DNA of 64,000 nt from Triatoma infestans (lineage: Eukaryota > Arthropoda > Insecta > Hemiptera > Reduviidae). The stretch spans positions 56,062 to 120,061 of the forward strand of contig JAAEAF010002590.1 in assembly GCA_011037195.1 (NCBI GenBank), in the 5' to 3' direction. The stretch's first letter is position 1; every line of letters begins with the position of its first letter. The translations under genes were made by a program, and so were the position numbers. Of this stretch, positions 32,226-42,785 are shown one piece after another. The notes below the pieces were generated by a model. It was not told the origin of the DNA, did not search any database, and saw only the letters and a program-made list of their open reading frames with translations.

Positions 32226-32558
32226 ATAAGTTGTGTTCGTTGTGGTGGTTGGTTCCCGCAGAGCTGGAAAGCATCAGAGAGATTTTCCGTGGTTAGCCTG
32301 CTTCATTTTGTGGTCATCGACTGGTTTCGGGCGTTAGCCCATCTACAGGATGCGTTTAGCAGACAGTGTAATGACACAGACTTGCACAGAACAAATGACT
32401 CGAGTCAATGCATAAACTGTATTTGCTCTGTGCAAGTCTTGCGTCATCACACTGTCTGACAAACGCATCCTTGAATATGGGGCTAACGCCCGAAACCGGT
32501 CGATGACCACAAAATGAAGCAGGCTAACCACGGAAAATGTTTCTGATAAATTGTGTTC
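32226..32558 (+). mobile_element. Penelope-like foldback mini-element, 13-bp TSD
   Basis: ATAAGTTGTGTTC (32226-32238) and ATAAATTGTGTTC (32546-32558), one difference. The body 32239-32545 has a 35-nt extension (GTTGTGGTGGTTGGTTCCCG..), a left arm TCAGAGAGATTTTCCGTGG.. to about 32394, a short spacer and a right inverted arm to 32545. Both arms carry a hammerhead-like motif (32315-32352 minus, mutated CTGTAGA; 32466-32505 plus). No coding sequence. Confidence 0.85.
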
Positions 32559-33439
32559 TTCATTTCACCACAACATTTCTGCTACCATCAGAGTTTGATT
32601 TCCAATGTTCCCCTACTCACATACACACACACACACACACACACTCTTACACAACTCCAATTTTTATTTTCTTTTAAACAACTAAATAAAAGGGAAAATT
32701 AAATATTTCCTTTAATTATGAACATTTAAAAAAAAAAATAATGCACTTATTACATAAAAACCGAAGGTCATATTAGGTGTATGAATTATAGACTAGATTA
32801 AAGGATAATGTCAATAACTCTATATGTCTGGTGACCTTTGCTTTACGGTACTTATATATGTGTGAAGGGTGGTAACATTGAGAGCAGTTTATCAACAAGT
32901 AAAGAGCAACAAAATACCCTCCCATTCACTTTCTGTATACTTTAAATCCAGGAGTTTCAACTGTTGTTTGCAAAATATACTTACAACTTCTAACAAGTGT
33001 AATCATGTAGATTCAAAGCTTATTATTTTCGGTCATTATTTATAACTTATACATCATTACATCATGAAACTCATACAACATTCTCTTTTTAATTCAATGA
33101 TCACAATTATAATGGGTAAGTTGTCGTTAAACTTGGAAATTTTGAATAAACATATTATTTGTCCTCAAATATATATTTGGTGCTGGAGAACTATACTTTA
33201 CAATGTTGATTTTAGAAGCAGCAGTTGAACGTAGCTTCCTTGCTGATTCTATGCTAGCATTACCATCAAATCCAGAAGCACTTTTACATGATTGGGTATT
33301 TTTGGACTTATCTACATAATTCCGCCAAGAACTCATCTCGAATCAATTTTACTGTGAAAAAGTTTTGAATAAAGCGATACTTTACAAGTAAGTGTAGTAA
33401 GTATTCGTGTATTAAATCAAAAAATTTGGTACTGTTTCC
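32559..33439. other. AT-rich sequence with (CA)n at 32622-32642
   Basis: No gene recognised; CA microsatellite and A-runs only. Confidence 0.5.
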
Positions 33440-33830
33440 GTGGGAAATATTTGAAAAAAAAAAACAAAATCAGAAAATCATTTAGTAATATCATACTTCC
33501 GGTTTTTATACCGATTTTCTTGAGACTTGGAATAATAACAATATATTTTTTGTACCTTAATATAATATAGATAAGTAGAATCATACATTGTATTGATGAA
33601 GTAACTTTTTAAAAGTAAGCTTGAAGTTACAGCTCTCCCAGAACCGTTTAAAAATCCATTTTTTTTGCGAAAATGTTTCAAATAAAATGACAGGAAGTGG
33701 ATAGCACTTTCGGTTGACGAATTTTGATCAAAAACTTTGTGTAGTACAGTGGTGGTGCCTTAATAGAATACGAAATCTGAGCATCTTACGATTTTTCAGT
33801 TCTGAGATATTTTATCCAAATACAACACTA
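33440..33830 (-). mobile_element. HINE-like element, diverged partial copy
   Basis: Minus-orientation blocks CATACTTCCGGTTTTTATACC (33490), ACAGCTCTCCCAGAACCG, AAATGTTTCAAATAAAA, CACTTTCGGTTGACGAATTT (33706) and TTACGATTTTTCAGTTCTGA. About 215 bp separates the monomer starts, shorter than usual. Confidence 0.55.
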
Positions 33831-34151
33831 CTATGAAGAATTTCCCTTTCCCCACACACTTTTCTTCCAAACAGTAATAAGTAGACAGAATAATAATATA
33901 ATAATGGCTCAGAAATATATTCAAGTTTCGTCTTTAGTGGGCACGAAAATATAAAATCCCTACATAGATTTAAAATATTACAAAGCTTCATGTTTTTTGT
34001 TGTATTTTTTTTTTTTTTTTTTCAAGTTTTCCCCTTGAAAGTAACTCTTCCTACCGGGCTTTAATTTTTCACATGCTCTATACATGTGCTGCATATATAT
34101 AGAATTATAAAATTATTTACAAAATATTGAAATACATAATTGATGGTAAAA

Positions 34152-34307
34152 GGGAAGGGATTAGCTCAGTGGTTAGCGTGTTGGACTCCCACGCAGAGGT
34201 CCCCGGGTTCAAATCCAGTGCTTACCCCTTGGATTTTTTCTCGGAAAACTCCGGTGACCATAGATGTTAAACCGCGCCTTAAATGTAAAAAAAAAAAAAA
34301 AAAAAAA
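34152..34307 (+). repeat. SINE-A copy 5, internally deleted, 13-bp TSD
   Basis: GGAAGGGATTAGCTCAGTGG (box A), CTCCCAC at the anticodon-loop position, GGGTTCAAATCC (box B). The middle (the ACTGTCC hairpins) is missing, and it resumes at AACTCCGGTGACCATAGATG with a 24-base A-tail. ATTGATGGTAAAA is exact at 34139-34151 and 34308-34320. It shows that a short form can be complete with respect to its duplication. Confidence 0.88.
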
Positions 34308-34369
34308 ATTGATGGTAAAAATTGTAAACTTCCAAACTCAAGTAACAAAAGTAGATATTAGAATAAATA

Positions 34370-34620
34370 AATATTTAAAAAATGTGATCCTATTTAAAAG
34401 TCGTGCACATTTATTACTGTTTACAAATTTAAGCTCCATGTATAGATGTACGTTTGACGAAAGTCAAACTATACAGCACCTAATTAACACCTGTCCAGCA
34501 AGTTATTCCAAATGCAGATTATCTTGTCAGAGAGATCTTGTGGCAAATAGACGTTACGTGTCCAAAATTTACCAGCTATTCCTTTCTGAATTTGCAACTT
34601 ATATTATTGACGTTCTTTGA
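34370..34620 (+). pseudogene. LINE ORF2 C-terminal knuckle fragment
   Basis: Plus frame: NKYLKNVILFKSRAHLLLFT, LSSMYRCTFDESQTIQHLIN TCP, then SEFATYIIDVL and stop at 34620. The 'C.....TI.HL...CP' motif and following helix are typical of Jockey-type ends. No RT part; 5' side abuts the SINE insertion. Confidence 0.55.
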
Positions 34621-34989
34621 TGCTTGTTGTTTGTTATGTTTGTTTTTAATTAGTGTTTGAGATCATTTTATATTTTATTTATTTCATGTTCTTTGACTTA
34701 TTCTACTTATTCATTTTTTTTTACTTAAATCATTTTGTATTGTTATTGATTTTATTTTTATATCCTCATATGTCAGTGATTTATAACTTGTCAATGACTA
34801 AGTGTAATTATATTCCTGAGGAGGGTGAAGTTTTTCGCGTCCGATATTGTTCTCAGGTGTCCCCTGGATATCGTACTAAACGAAAACAACATCAGCCCCA
34901 GCCTTACCTTAATTATGATACAATAAATATAAAATATTTCTTTAATTTCGTTAAAAATCTATTAGTAATATAATTAAAATACTACATTG
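34621..34989. other. T-rich sequence, nothing recognised
   Basis: A 106-codon open frame (34653-34973) is mostly F/Y/L from T-richness and shows no family feature. Confidence 0.5.
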
Positions 34990-35460
34990 CATGGAACATG
35001 CATTCAATAAAAATATTTTTTTCGTTTTTAGAGGACCTCAAAAACTTGTATTTCCTGTATCAAATTAAACACAATCAAAGTATTTCTTCGACAACAAGAA
35101 AGCAAAAAAAAAATCTCTGTGACATTCTTATGACTTTTACGCACTTTATTTAGTATTTTCTCGGAATTATTGCAATCCATTAACTTGTCCTGAATATCAT
35201 ATTGGTAAGGGGAATTGTAATGATCGTTTAGGAATAAGTCTAGAGTTTCAGCTCTCCTGGAGCCGGCCTAAAATGAAATTTTGCCAGGAAAATTTTCAAA
35301 CCAAATTTTCTAAGCAACACTAAATTTGTAGTTAATCATATCAAGTTCAAAGAAAATTGTTGGAACCATTGCTAGAAAATTGGAAGAAACTGTAGAATCC
35401 ATTCTGTAAATTTGTATTTCCAGATCTACGAAACTTTATTGAAATATTGTGTAATGAACT
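34990..35460 (-). mobile_element. HINE-like remnants
   Basis: AGAGGACCTCAAAAACTTGT, AAACACAATCAAAGTATTTC and GACAACAAGAAAGC (34990-35110), then GTTTCAGCTCTCCTGGAGCC, AAGTTCAAAGAAAATTGTTG and GGAACCATTGCTAGAAAATTG (35235-35390) follow the minus-strand family. Too decayed to decide whether one or two copies. Confidence 0.4.
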
Positions 35461-35479
35461 TTGAATGTAATGCCACTTG

Positions 35480-36360
35480 AATATCGAAAGAAAGCATCTG
35501 CCTTAAATATGTTTGAAAGACTTCAGCGACTGAACGTGAAATATTGGAAGGACTTCAAACCGGTTTCAGCGAAACTTAAAACACAAGAGTGTCAAAAGTT
35601 CAAAGCCTGGAGGACCTCAAGAGAAGATTTTTAGAAAATGAGTTACTGGATAACTAAAAGTACTAAGCCTTGGAATCCATTAATGGAAAATATCCCTCTC
35701 CTCGTTACAAAGGTGGTTCCGCTTAAGGGCGCTATTAGAAACTGCGGGCCTGAAGTTTACTCAGTCTTGGGAAATTGCAGAGCCAGTTGGACGGTCAGCC
35801 TCTAACTTCGATTGAGAAGTGAAAGCTCTAGAATTGACGCTAAAAGCTTTATTAAAAAACTTGAAAAGAAGATAGTGATGATAGTGGCTGCCATCATTGC
35901 TGTGGCCGACTCAACGCTTCCAGAAATGTAGTTGAATGCTAGATATTACAAAAGCTCTGGAGCTGACATCACACCTTTTAACGGATACCTGGTCATTGAA
36001 GCTTTTTGGAAATGACCAAGCTGATGGGCTTGCTAAAAAGAAGGTTCCATGAAGGCTTAGTCCAAGAACCCAATAACCTTAGGAAAAGCAGTTAAAGGAA
36101 GAATATTAGAGGAAGGCAGAAGAAAAAAAGTGGGCCGAACTACTGGAAGTGTACGGTCGGATTCCTGTTAATCTACCGAGAAGGAAAACGGTGGCTCTGT
36201 TTAGAATGAAAACAGAGCATGATTATTTTTTCAGAGCCACTTGCATCGTATTGGTATGGTTGATTCTTCTATCTGCATGTTATATAACATACAGGAAATA
36301 ACGTCAGTGCATCTGGCCATGTATTCTGCCTTACAGGACATTAAGAATAAATGTGAAAAA
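35480..36360 (+). pseudogene. LINE ORF2 with RNase H remnant, frameshifted
   Basis: Plus-strand pieces: PLEYRKKASALNMFERLQRL at 35470-35530; LKLFGNDQADGLAKK at about 36000-36040, the terminal HxxxxGNE.AD.LAK-like block of a LINE-type RNase H domain; LEEGRRKKWAELLEVYGRIP; KTVALFRMKTEHDYF (the usual 'RLRTGH' site); then, one frame over, SHLHRIGMVDSSICM and EITSVHLAMYSALQDIKNK. At least three frameshifts and stops. It is a Jockey/I-group element with RNase H, dead. Confidence 0.72.
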
Positions 36361-37306
36361 TATTGGATTGCCAATCTTCGAATGACTGAAATTGCCCTTC
36401 ACAGCGAATAAGGAAAAATAAGAAACGCATCTAATACGGTTGGTATTAGAATGACAATTTAGAGGGAAATTCAATGCCACTGTTCCTACAGCATTACAAA
36501 AATACAATTTCCTAAAAAATCTGCATGAACCCCCCCCATTTACTTCCGGTTTTGTGTAAAAGAAAGTAATAATCATGAAACTTCTAAAGCCAAAGAAAAT
36601 ACCGGATATACGGTTCTCTACCAATAAATTTGTTGAAAATTTGCATCATAAAGCCAATCAGACCTATATCTTTTAAAATATTTTGATAAAGTTTTTTTTT
36701 TATTAACAGAATTTGTATTCATGGTTGTCAAGATTCAGCGTCATAGATTCTATTGGCTCTGCTATTAAAGCACATGGAATATTCGTAATGTTATTTTATA
36801 TTCAAGAGACATCATAAAAACACCCTTACTTAACAACATCCCTTCACATCTATGTTGATATTATAGCAATTCTTTTATTCTGAAATCCAATCAGTACCTG
36901 AGGAACATTTTTCCTTCTTTATTTCTTACCGAATAGGAAGCTTAGTTAGTATTTTTTTTTAAATGTAATATAAAAGTTCCATATAGATTAAAAACAAAAG
37001 AGTACCAATAGATATAAACTATAAAAATGATCCTACTCGTCAACACATAATTGTAGTATGAATAAGTTATTTATTTAACAATATTGCAGTTTAAAAAAAC
37101 TATAACACAAATTAACACACAGCTTATTAACCACCTTTATCATTGGCGGCAGAATATAGACACGGCGGTATAGCGCTATCCATTTTCAGGGCTAATTTCT
37201 ACTTGGTAGAACTTAAACGAAGTACAAACTTTTCAGCTCGAAGTGCAACTTTTCATTTTTGAGTTACTAAAAAAAAAAAAAAAAAAAAAAACCTTTTTTT
37301 GGAGGG
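36361..37306. other. AT-rich sequence, nothing firm
   Basis: 36460-36560 has weak similarity to HINE blocks (GAGGGAAATTCAATGCCACT, TTTACTTCCGGTTTTG). An A-run precedes the LTR at 37311. Confidence 0.4.
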
Positions 37307-37310
37307 GGAC

Positions 37311-37922
37311 TGTAGTGGAAGTAGCAATTGGGAAAAAATAAATTTGGAAAAATAGTTTAGTGAATTTTGACAATATTTTAAGTGAAATGATTTTGGAAAA
37401 TAAAATAGTGAATATTAGCTAGTTCAAATAGTGTATTTTAGTGAAGGAGAAAAGTCGGGTACTATTAAATTAAGGTCAGTGCTATTGAAAAGACAAAGGG
37501 ACAAGAATCCGTTAGGGTAAGACAATGCCACTTGGCCAACTGTTTTGTAGGAGAAAAATTCCCCACTAGAGCAGAACATTCTTTAAACAGTCTAAATTCT
37601 GCTTTCAAACAAGAACAGTCTTAAATTAGACATTGAAGCAGAACATTTGTATCAGGAATCGCTCACTTAACTTCAGTGCCACTTATAAGAGTTTAACATT
37701 TAATCTAGCTAAATAATTGATTTATAATAAGCATATTGTTGTGATATTGAAAAGTATTTAAATTTCTTTAAAGATAATATATTTAATTTAATCTAAGCAG
37801 TGGTATTCGTGTTTATTTCTTATTACTTCTTTTGTCTTTAAACATACACACAAGCCCCTTTACAAAACCGCTCGAGCTACACACTACTACACAAACAATA
37901 CACCATCACCAATCACATTGCA
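37311..37922 (+). mobile_element. solo LTR, copy 3
   Basis: Begins TGTAGTGGAAGTAGCAATTG, ends CAATCACATTGCA, 612 bp, with TG/CA termini. GGAC at 37307-37310 and 37923-37926 is the target duplication. Best preserved termini of the family. It is inserted beside HINE sequence (GGACTCAGGGGAGCTT). Confidence 0.85.
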
Positions 37923-38012
37923 GGACTCAGGGGAGCTTAGCACATCTATTTCCAAAAAAAAAATTATTTTTGAATATTTGACACAATCGCAAACCACTTC
38001 CTTTTAGACTAG
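37923..38012 (-). mobile_element. HINE-like end fragment
   Basis: GGACTCAGGGGAGCTTAGCAC, TTTGACACAATCGCAAACCAC and CTAGCAAGAGTTAATG correspond to the last ~90 bp of minus copies. Confidence 0.55.
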
Positions 38013-38085
38013 CAAGAGTTAATGTAATAATCTACGAATCTTTGCCAGCCTTACTTTACCCAAACAGCCATTTAAACATTTTAAT

Positions 38086-38208
38086 AGGGACAGGATTAGT
38101 TCAGCGTAGTGAAACTTGGAACGCAGGAGGTCTCAGTTTGAGTCTAACAGTGTTGTCTTTAGATTTTTTTTCGCCCTAGATGCTCATTACTCACTGTCCG
38201 ATATGAGA
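38086..38208 (+). repeat. SINE-A copy 6, degraded head
   Basis: GGGACAGGATTAGTTCAGC, GAACGCAGGAGGTCTCAG and ATGCTCATTACTCACTGTCC follow SINE-A order; truncated after the first hairpin arm. Confidence 0.55.
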
Positions 38209-38339
38209 ACTTTTTTTTATGAACTTAGTGGACATCAAAAATTGAATTCCAATGAAATTCCATTTTGAAGTCTGACGGATAGCAATACTTTCTAATAAAA
38301 CCATTATATACAAAAATATTTATAAAGTAAAAAAAAAAA

Positions 38340-39164
38340 TCTGGTGTGAAACACTCACACAACTTTCTCTTACTCCAGTTCTCAAAATGATAATTGACAA
38401 ATTTTATAGTTGTGTACCAAATTTAATGAAATTCGTCGAAAACTGAAAAAACTGTTCAGTAAAAGCGCACTTCCGGTTTACTAATTTTCTTGAAACTCGG
38501 AATTTCAGCCATCTATTTATTTCTAACTAATTATGTTTGGATGATAGAATTGTATAATCAACTAGGACACACTTTGATGAAAATCTAACCCCACCCCTCC
38601 CCTAAAAGTGCCTTAAAAGAATTTTTCCCAGAGAAATGTTTTAGATAAAAGTTGTAGATCTTTGCATGTTTAGTTTATATACGAAGTTTCAAAAAAATCG
38701 TCGGAGCCATTTTTGAGAAATTGCGAAAAAGTGAATAAATCATTTAGTAAAGTGGTAAAGTAAACGCACTTCCGGTTATCCGTTTTTTCCAAACTCGGAA
38801 TTTCAACAACATATTTAATTCTAATTAACATTATTTAGATGACAAAATTGTCTAATAAACTGAAATAGCACTTTAGATGGAAACCTAATCCCACCCCTCC
38901 CCCAAAAGTGCCCTTCAGTGCATTTTCCCGGAGTAATGTTTCAAATAAAACTTGTAGCTCTTTGTATGTGTGGTTGATGTTTGGAGTTTAAAGAAAATCG
39001 TCGGAGCCATAAATCGCAAAAAAGTAAAAAAATCTAACTAGTAAAGTGGTACTTCCGGTTGAGGAATTTTGACAGATAACGTAGTGTCAGATCCCACGGT
39101 AATACCTAATCGGAATATCAAGTTTCAACTTTCTACGGTTTTTCGTTCTTGAGCTATGCTGTTC

Positions 39165-39208
<44 letters not shown>

Positions 39209-39328
39209 CATCTGCTAACCACTTTTTTGGACTCAGGGGACCTCAAAACGGATATTTCCGGTGAAAACTCGATATCGAAAATTTGACACGATTACAATGC
39301 TTCCTCTTATTAGGAGTAAGAGAAAGTA
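38340..39328 (-). mobile_element. HINE-like element, full length
   Basis: Minus copy: begins TCTGGTGTGAAACACTCACAC AACTTTCTCTTACTCC, monomers at CACTTCCGGTTTACT (38468), CACTTCCGGTTATCC (38767) and TACTTCCGGTTGAGG (39050), then CATAGCTC complement, (CA)n 39176-39204, CTCAGGGGACCTCAAAACGG, GACACGATTACAATGCTTC and the hairpin CTCTTATTAGGAGTAAGAG followed by AAAGTAAAA. It is the clearest single full-length copy on this strand; both ends sit in A-runs. Confidence 0.88.
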
Positions 39329-39905
39329 AAAAAAAAAAAAATACACGATAGATTTATTGTGTAATACTGTAGGAATGATTAAAAGCAGTAATTTATATAT
39401 TATGTAAATGGCATGGCATGTTGCCAAATAATTTTCAGGCCGCCCTTGTTCAAGATCTATGAATTAGATATACTCAAGAGTTCATGAAATATGCGCCAGT
39501 GGAAAATGTCAACAATGTAAAATACTTGAAAATTTTGTAGCATACAAATTAAAGGGGGGGGACATGAATTATGGCTTAATATATTTCGAAAAAAGAATTT
39601 CTTATGTTTCCTAAGTTATTTTACTAGCGTTTATTCTTCAATAATCAATATTTACAATATTTTAGCTTATCTTGTTTATTTGCAAAAATAAATCTGGTAT
39701 GAAACATGGATTTCTCTTGGTGCAGTTAATATAATTAGCTAACATTATAGCAGTGCTTTTAATGTCTTAATTCTATATATACATGTGGCAGCACCATACC
39801 ATTTTAATAAAATGGAAAGATGATTGTTGCAGCTGCCCTATAACCCTTCAGAAAGTAATTTTTTCCTGCAAATATGTTTTAAATAGCAAAGTAATCCGGA
39901 TTTAA
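39329..39905. other. AT-rich sequence; small HINE-start fragment at 39690-39740
   Basis: AAATCTGGTATGAAACATGG and TTTCTCTTGGTGCAGTTAAT recall the HINE first end. Nothing else recognised. Confidence 0.4.
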
Positions 39906-40131
39906 GAGAAGGGATTAGCTCAGTGGTTAGCGCCCTGGACTAGCAACGCGGAGGTCCCGGGTTCGAATCCAGTATTTTACCCTCTCAGATTTTCTGTGTT
40001 CCTAGAAGCCTCTACAGCTCGAAAGTGTTGTCTATAACGAGAGAACAGTGACCGTAGGCTGGGCATTGCACTGACAAGGCTCCGGGAGCCAATGGCCATC
40101 ATAGATATTGACGCGCCTTAAATTTAAAAAA
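39906..40131 (+). repeat. SINE-A copy 7
   Basis: AGAAGGGATTAGCTCAGTGG (box A), CTAGCAA anticodon-loop position, GGGTTCGAATCC (box B). The first hairpin is deleted (CAGCTCGAAAGTGTTGTC), then GACGCGCCTTAAATTTAAAA. No duplication found. Confidence 0.85.
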
Positions 40132-41667
40132 AATTAAATAAAAAACCTTTTTTGTTACATAGTAATTTAAGTAAACATTAATAATTTTCAATTTTTGTTT
40201 GAATAAAGTTGATTGAATGAAGTTGCACGAGAAGAGGAACTAACCATATTTTTTTTATGGATCTATTTATTTGTTTATTAAAATAAATTTAATTAATAAG
40301 AAGTATAGATTATTTTAATTAGTATCAATGAAAACTGTATTAAAAAAAAAAGAAGAGAAAAAAATAGAATAAAGGATGAGAAAGATATGAATTTAGTAAG
40401 GTTTAAGGGCGAGGCCTAGAATAAAAGGAGAGCCGGCAACCGGTGCAGACTGATCGATATGTACCGACGACATAACCCTACAAAGCCGGACATGTCTAGC
40501 CGGATATTCCATTCTTTCTCTCCTATAACCACTGTCTATATAGGGTATATCACACGTTATCATGCGTGCAATATAAATAATAATAATTATAATAATAATA
40601 ATAATAAAAACAAGTGATCTCTATTTATGTCTAATTAAAGCCTTAAAAAAAACCTTGGAAGGGAGCCAATGTAAATTACAGTTGAATACATTTAGGCGTT
40701 TCTTAATTACCCTACTACTACTACTACTATTACAGTTGGATATCTTCTACCGCTTCTCCTTCATTTCTATGTTCTGGATTATTACTTTCTTTCCATGAGG
40801 GACAAAGAGAGAGTGAGAGAGAATGTGAGACGGAGCGAAAGAGAAAGAAAATTAACTTTTTGTACTTTATTAAACGTGGAAAAACAAAACAAAAAAAAAA
40901 TATATAAATTAGATTAAAAGATTAACTCAAACAGCTTAGAATTTTCCAAAATTTATACGACACATAAAATTATATTAATAATAATAAAGAACCAAAAAGT
41001 TATTTCTATTTTAATGATAAGGTAAGAAAAATAATATTACTGAGCTAAAAAAGAAAAAAAAAAAAAGATAAAAAAGAAAACCATTAAAATAACCTGCACT
41101 AAATGTATAACAATAAAAAAAATATAATAACCTTCATCATACAAATAATATAGAAGGAATATTAAAGGAAAGTATTATAAAAAATAGTGAAGTTTACTGT
41201 ATTTTTGTACCGTTCAATGACTTTCTATGTTATTCGTTCTAAATGTATAAACATCGTGTACAATAATTTAGCACTCCTCCCTTGTTTAGTATGATTCATT
41301 AATTATAGTTAATTTATTGTTAATAATTGTTAATTTGTTTAAATTATTTTTTATTATTATTATTATTATTTTTTTAAGAAAAGAAAAAGTTATAATAATA
41401 CGATGCATTATTATACTTTATCTTATACAATATTAAGTAGAAGTGTGAATTTTTATAATGAGAAAGGCTTTTCGCTTTTTTAAGCCTTAAGACTTTTCCA
41501 AAAAAATAAAAATAAGGACTTAGAGCTGTTATCATAAAAATTAAGATATCTCCTTTAATATTTATCTTAATAAGAATAATAATAATAATAATAAAACGAT
41601 TAAAATTTATACTAATTAAATTTAAAATAGATTTTACTGCACCCGTACAACGTTAAAAAAAAACAAC
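40132..41667. other. very AT-rich sequence with (AAT)n tracts
   Basis: AAT/ATT microsatellites at about 40567-40602, 41351-41369 and 41573-41594. 40400-40510 is GC-richer (AGCCGGCAACCGGTGC) but unrecognised. Confidence 0.5.
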
Positions 41668-41677
41668 ATATTAGTTT

Positions 41678-41933
41678 TTTGTTTTTTAATTTAAGGCGCG
41701 TCAACATTTATAGTCATTGGCGCCTGGAGCCTTCTCAGTGAACTGCCGGCCTCCGGACAGTGTTCTCTCGTTATACACAACACTGTCCATTAACGGACAG
41801 TGAACTGTAGAGGCTCCTAGGAAGAAAAAAAAAAGCTAAGGGCTTGAACTTGAGCTGGACTTGAAACCGGATCCTCCGCGTGGGGAACCAGTTGCTAACC
41901 ACTTTCCCTATACCACTATCCCCTTTCCTAAAA
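41678..41933 (-). repeat. SINE-A copy 8, about 10-bp TSD
   Basis: Minus copy with body ACTGCCGGCCTCCGGACAGTG and ACTGTCCATTAACGGACAGTG, CTAAGGGC, and a damaged head (GGATCCTCCGCGTGGGGAACC). ATATTAGTTT occurs at 41668-41677 and 41934-41943. Confidence 0.8.
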
Positions 41934-42074
41934 ATATTAGTTTAGTGCTGGTCCTGATGGCCTATCTCAAAAGGTATAGCTTTTTCTGTTTATGATTCTT
42001 AAAACTACAAAAGTCTTTTGTTAGTTGAATACGACGACTTAGTGTCCCTAAGTGATGACATTAAAAGATTTTTT

Positions 42075-42530
42075 TTACTTTCTCTTGCTGGCTGGTCAGC
42101 ATAACTACTCAAAAAAAACAAAAAAAAAAAAAAAAAACGGAAAACGCAGAAAGTTTAAACGTGTTATTTTTTTTAAAACAGATGAATCGACAATAAGGGT
42201 GTTTTTTTTTAGTCGAAATTGGTCAACTGGAGAAATATTTTTTTTTTTTAATGAATAAATTTTTCACTATTTTCTTTGGCAATTTTCTTGAAAATATCTT
42301 GCAACGATTTACCTTAAACTTGATATATTTGGGGGGGGGGGGGGAGGAAAATTCATTTTGGGAGCGCGTTTAGGAGAGTTGGGCGACATTTGATACTATT
42401 ACGATCCTTTCACCTATAATAATAATAATATTAATAAGAATTAAATGTGTTGCCAAAATTTGGAGCTTGTAGCAGATTTTGCCAATTAAAAAAAAAAAAA
42501 AAAACTATGTAAATTGCAGTAAGAGAATGT
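42075..42530 (+). mobile_element. HINE-like element, degraded
   Basis: TTTACTTTCTCTTGCTGG start, CAGCATAACTACTCAAAAAA, CGCAGAAAGTTTAAACGTG, TCTTGAAAATATCTTGCAACG, AAGAATTAAATGTGTTG, GCAGTAAGAGAATGTC near the end. A 14-base G-run lies at 42331-42344. Confidence 0.5.
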
Positions 42531-42599
42531 CCGTTGAGTCAGAAATTCATGTTTTGAAGTTTTATGAGTAAAATAAAGTAAGTAAAGTAGTAGCATATT

Positions 42600-42785
42600 T
42601 TTTTCAGACGGGCTTAACACGTTTAACTACCAAATTAGGTGTTGTGGACGGGTGCGGAAGCACCTACTTTACTAGTAACATTTTTTTAAACGAATATAAA
42701 ATTTAGCAGTTATACGCTGGACTCGAACTGGGGACCTTCTAGTTACAAGTCCATTCTCATAACCACTACACCAACGCCCGTCCCA
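42600..42785 (-). repeat. tRNA-Thr-like SINE or tRNA pseudogene with body
   Basis: Minus strand from 42783: GACGGGCGTTGGTGTAGTGG TTATGA (box A), loop CTTGTAA (Thr-type TGT), then GGTCCCCAGTTCGAGTCCAGC (box B plus T-arm), then a ~120-nt body to a T/A run at 42600. The acceptor 3' strand is missing, so this is not a functional tRNA. Only one copy in the window. Confidence 0.5.

Noticed and set aside
34653..34973. 106-codon open frame
   Set aside because: T-rich low-complexity translation (F, Y, L) without motifs or conserved blocks.
42718..42785. functional tRNA-Thr gene
   Set aside because: The 3' acceptor strand is missing and the anticodon stem pairs poorly.
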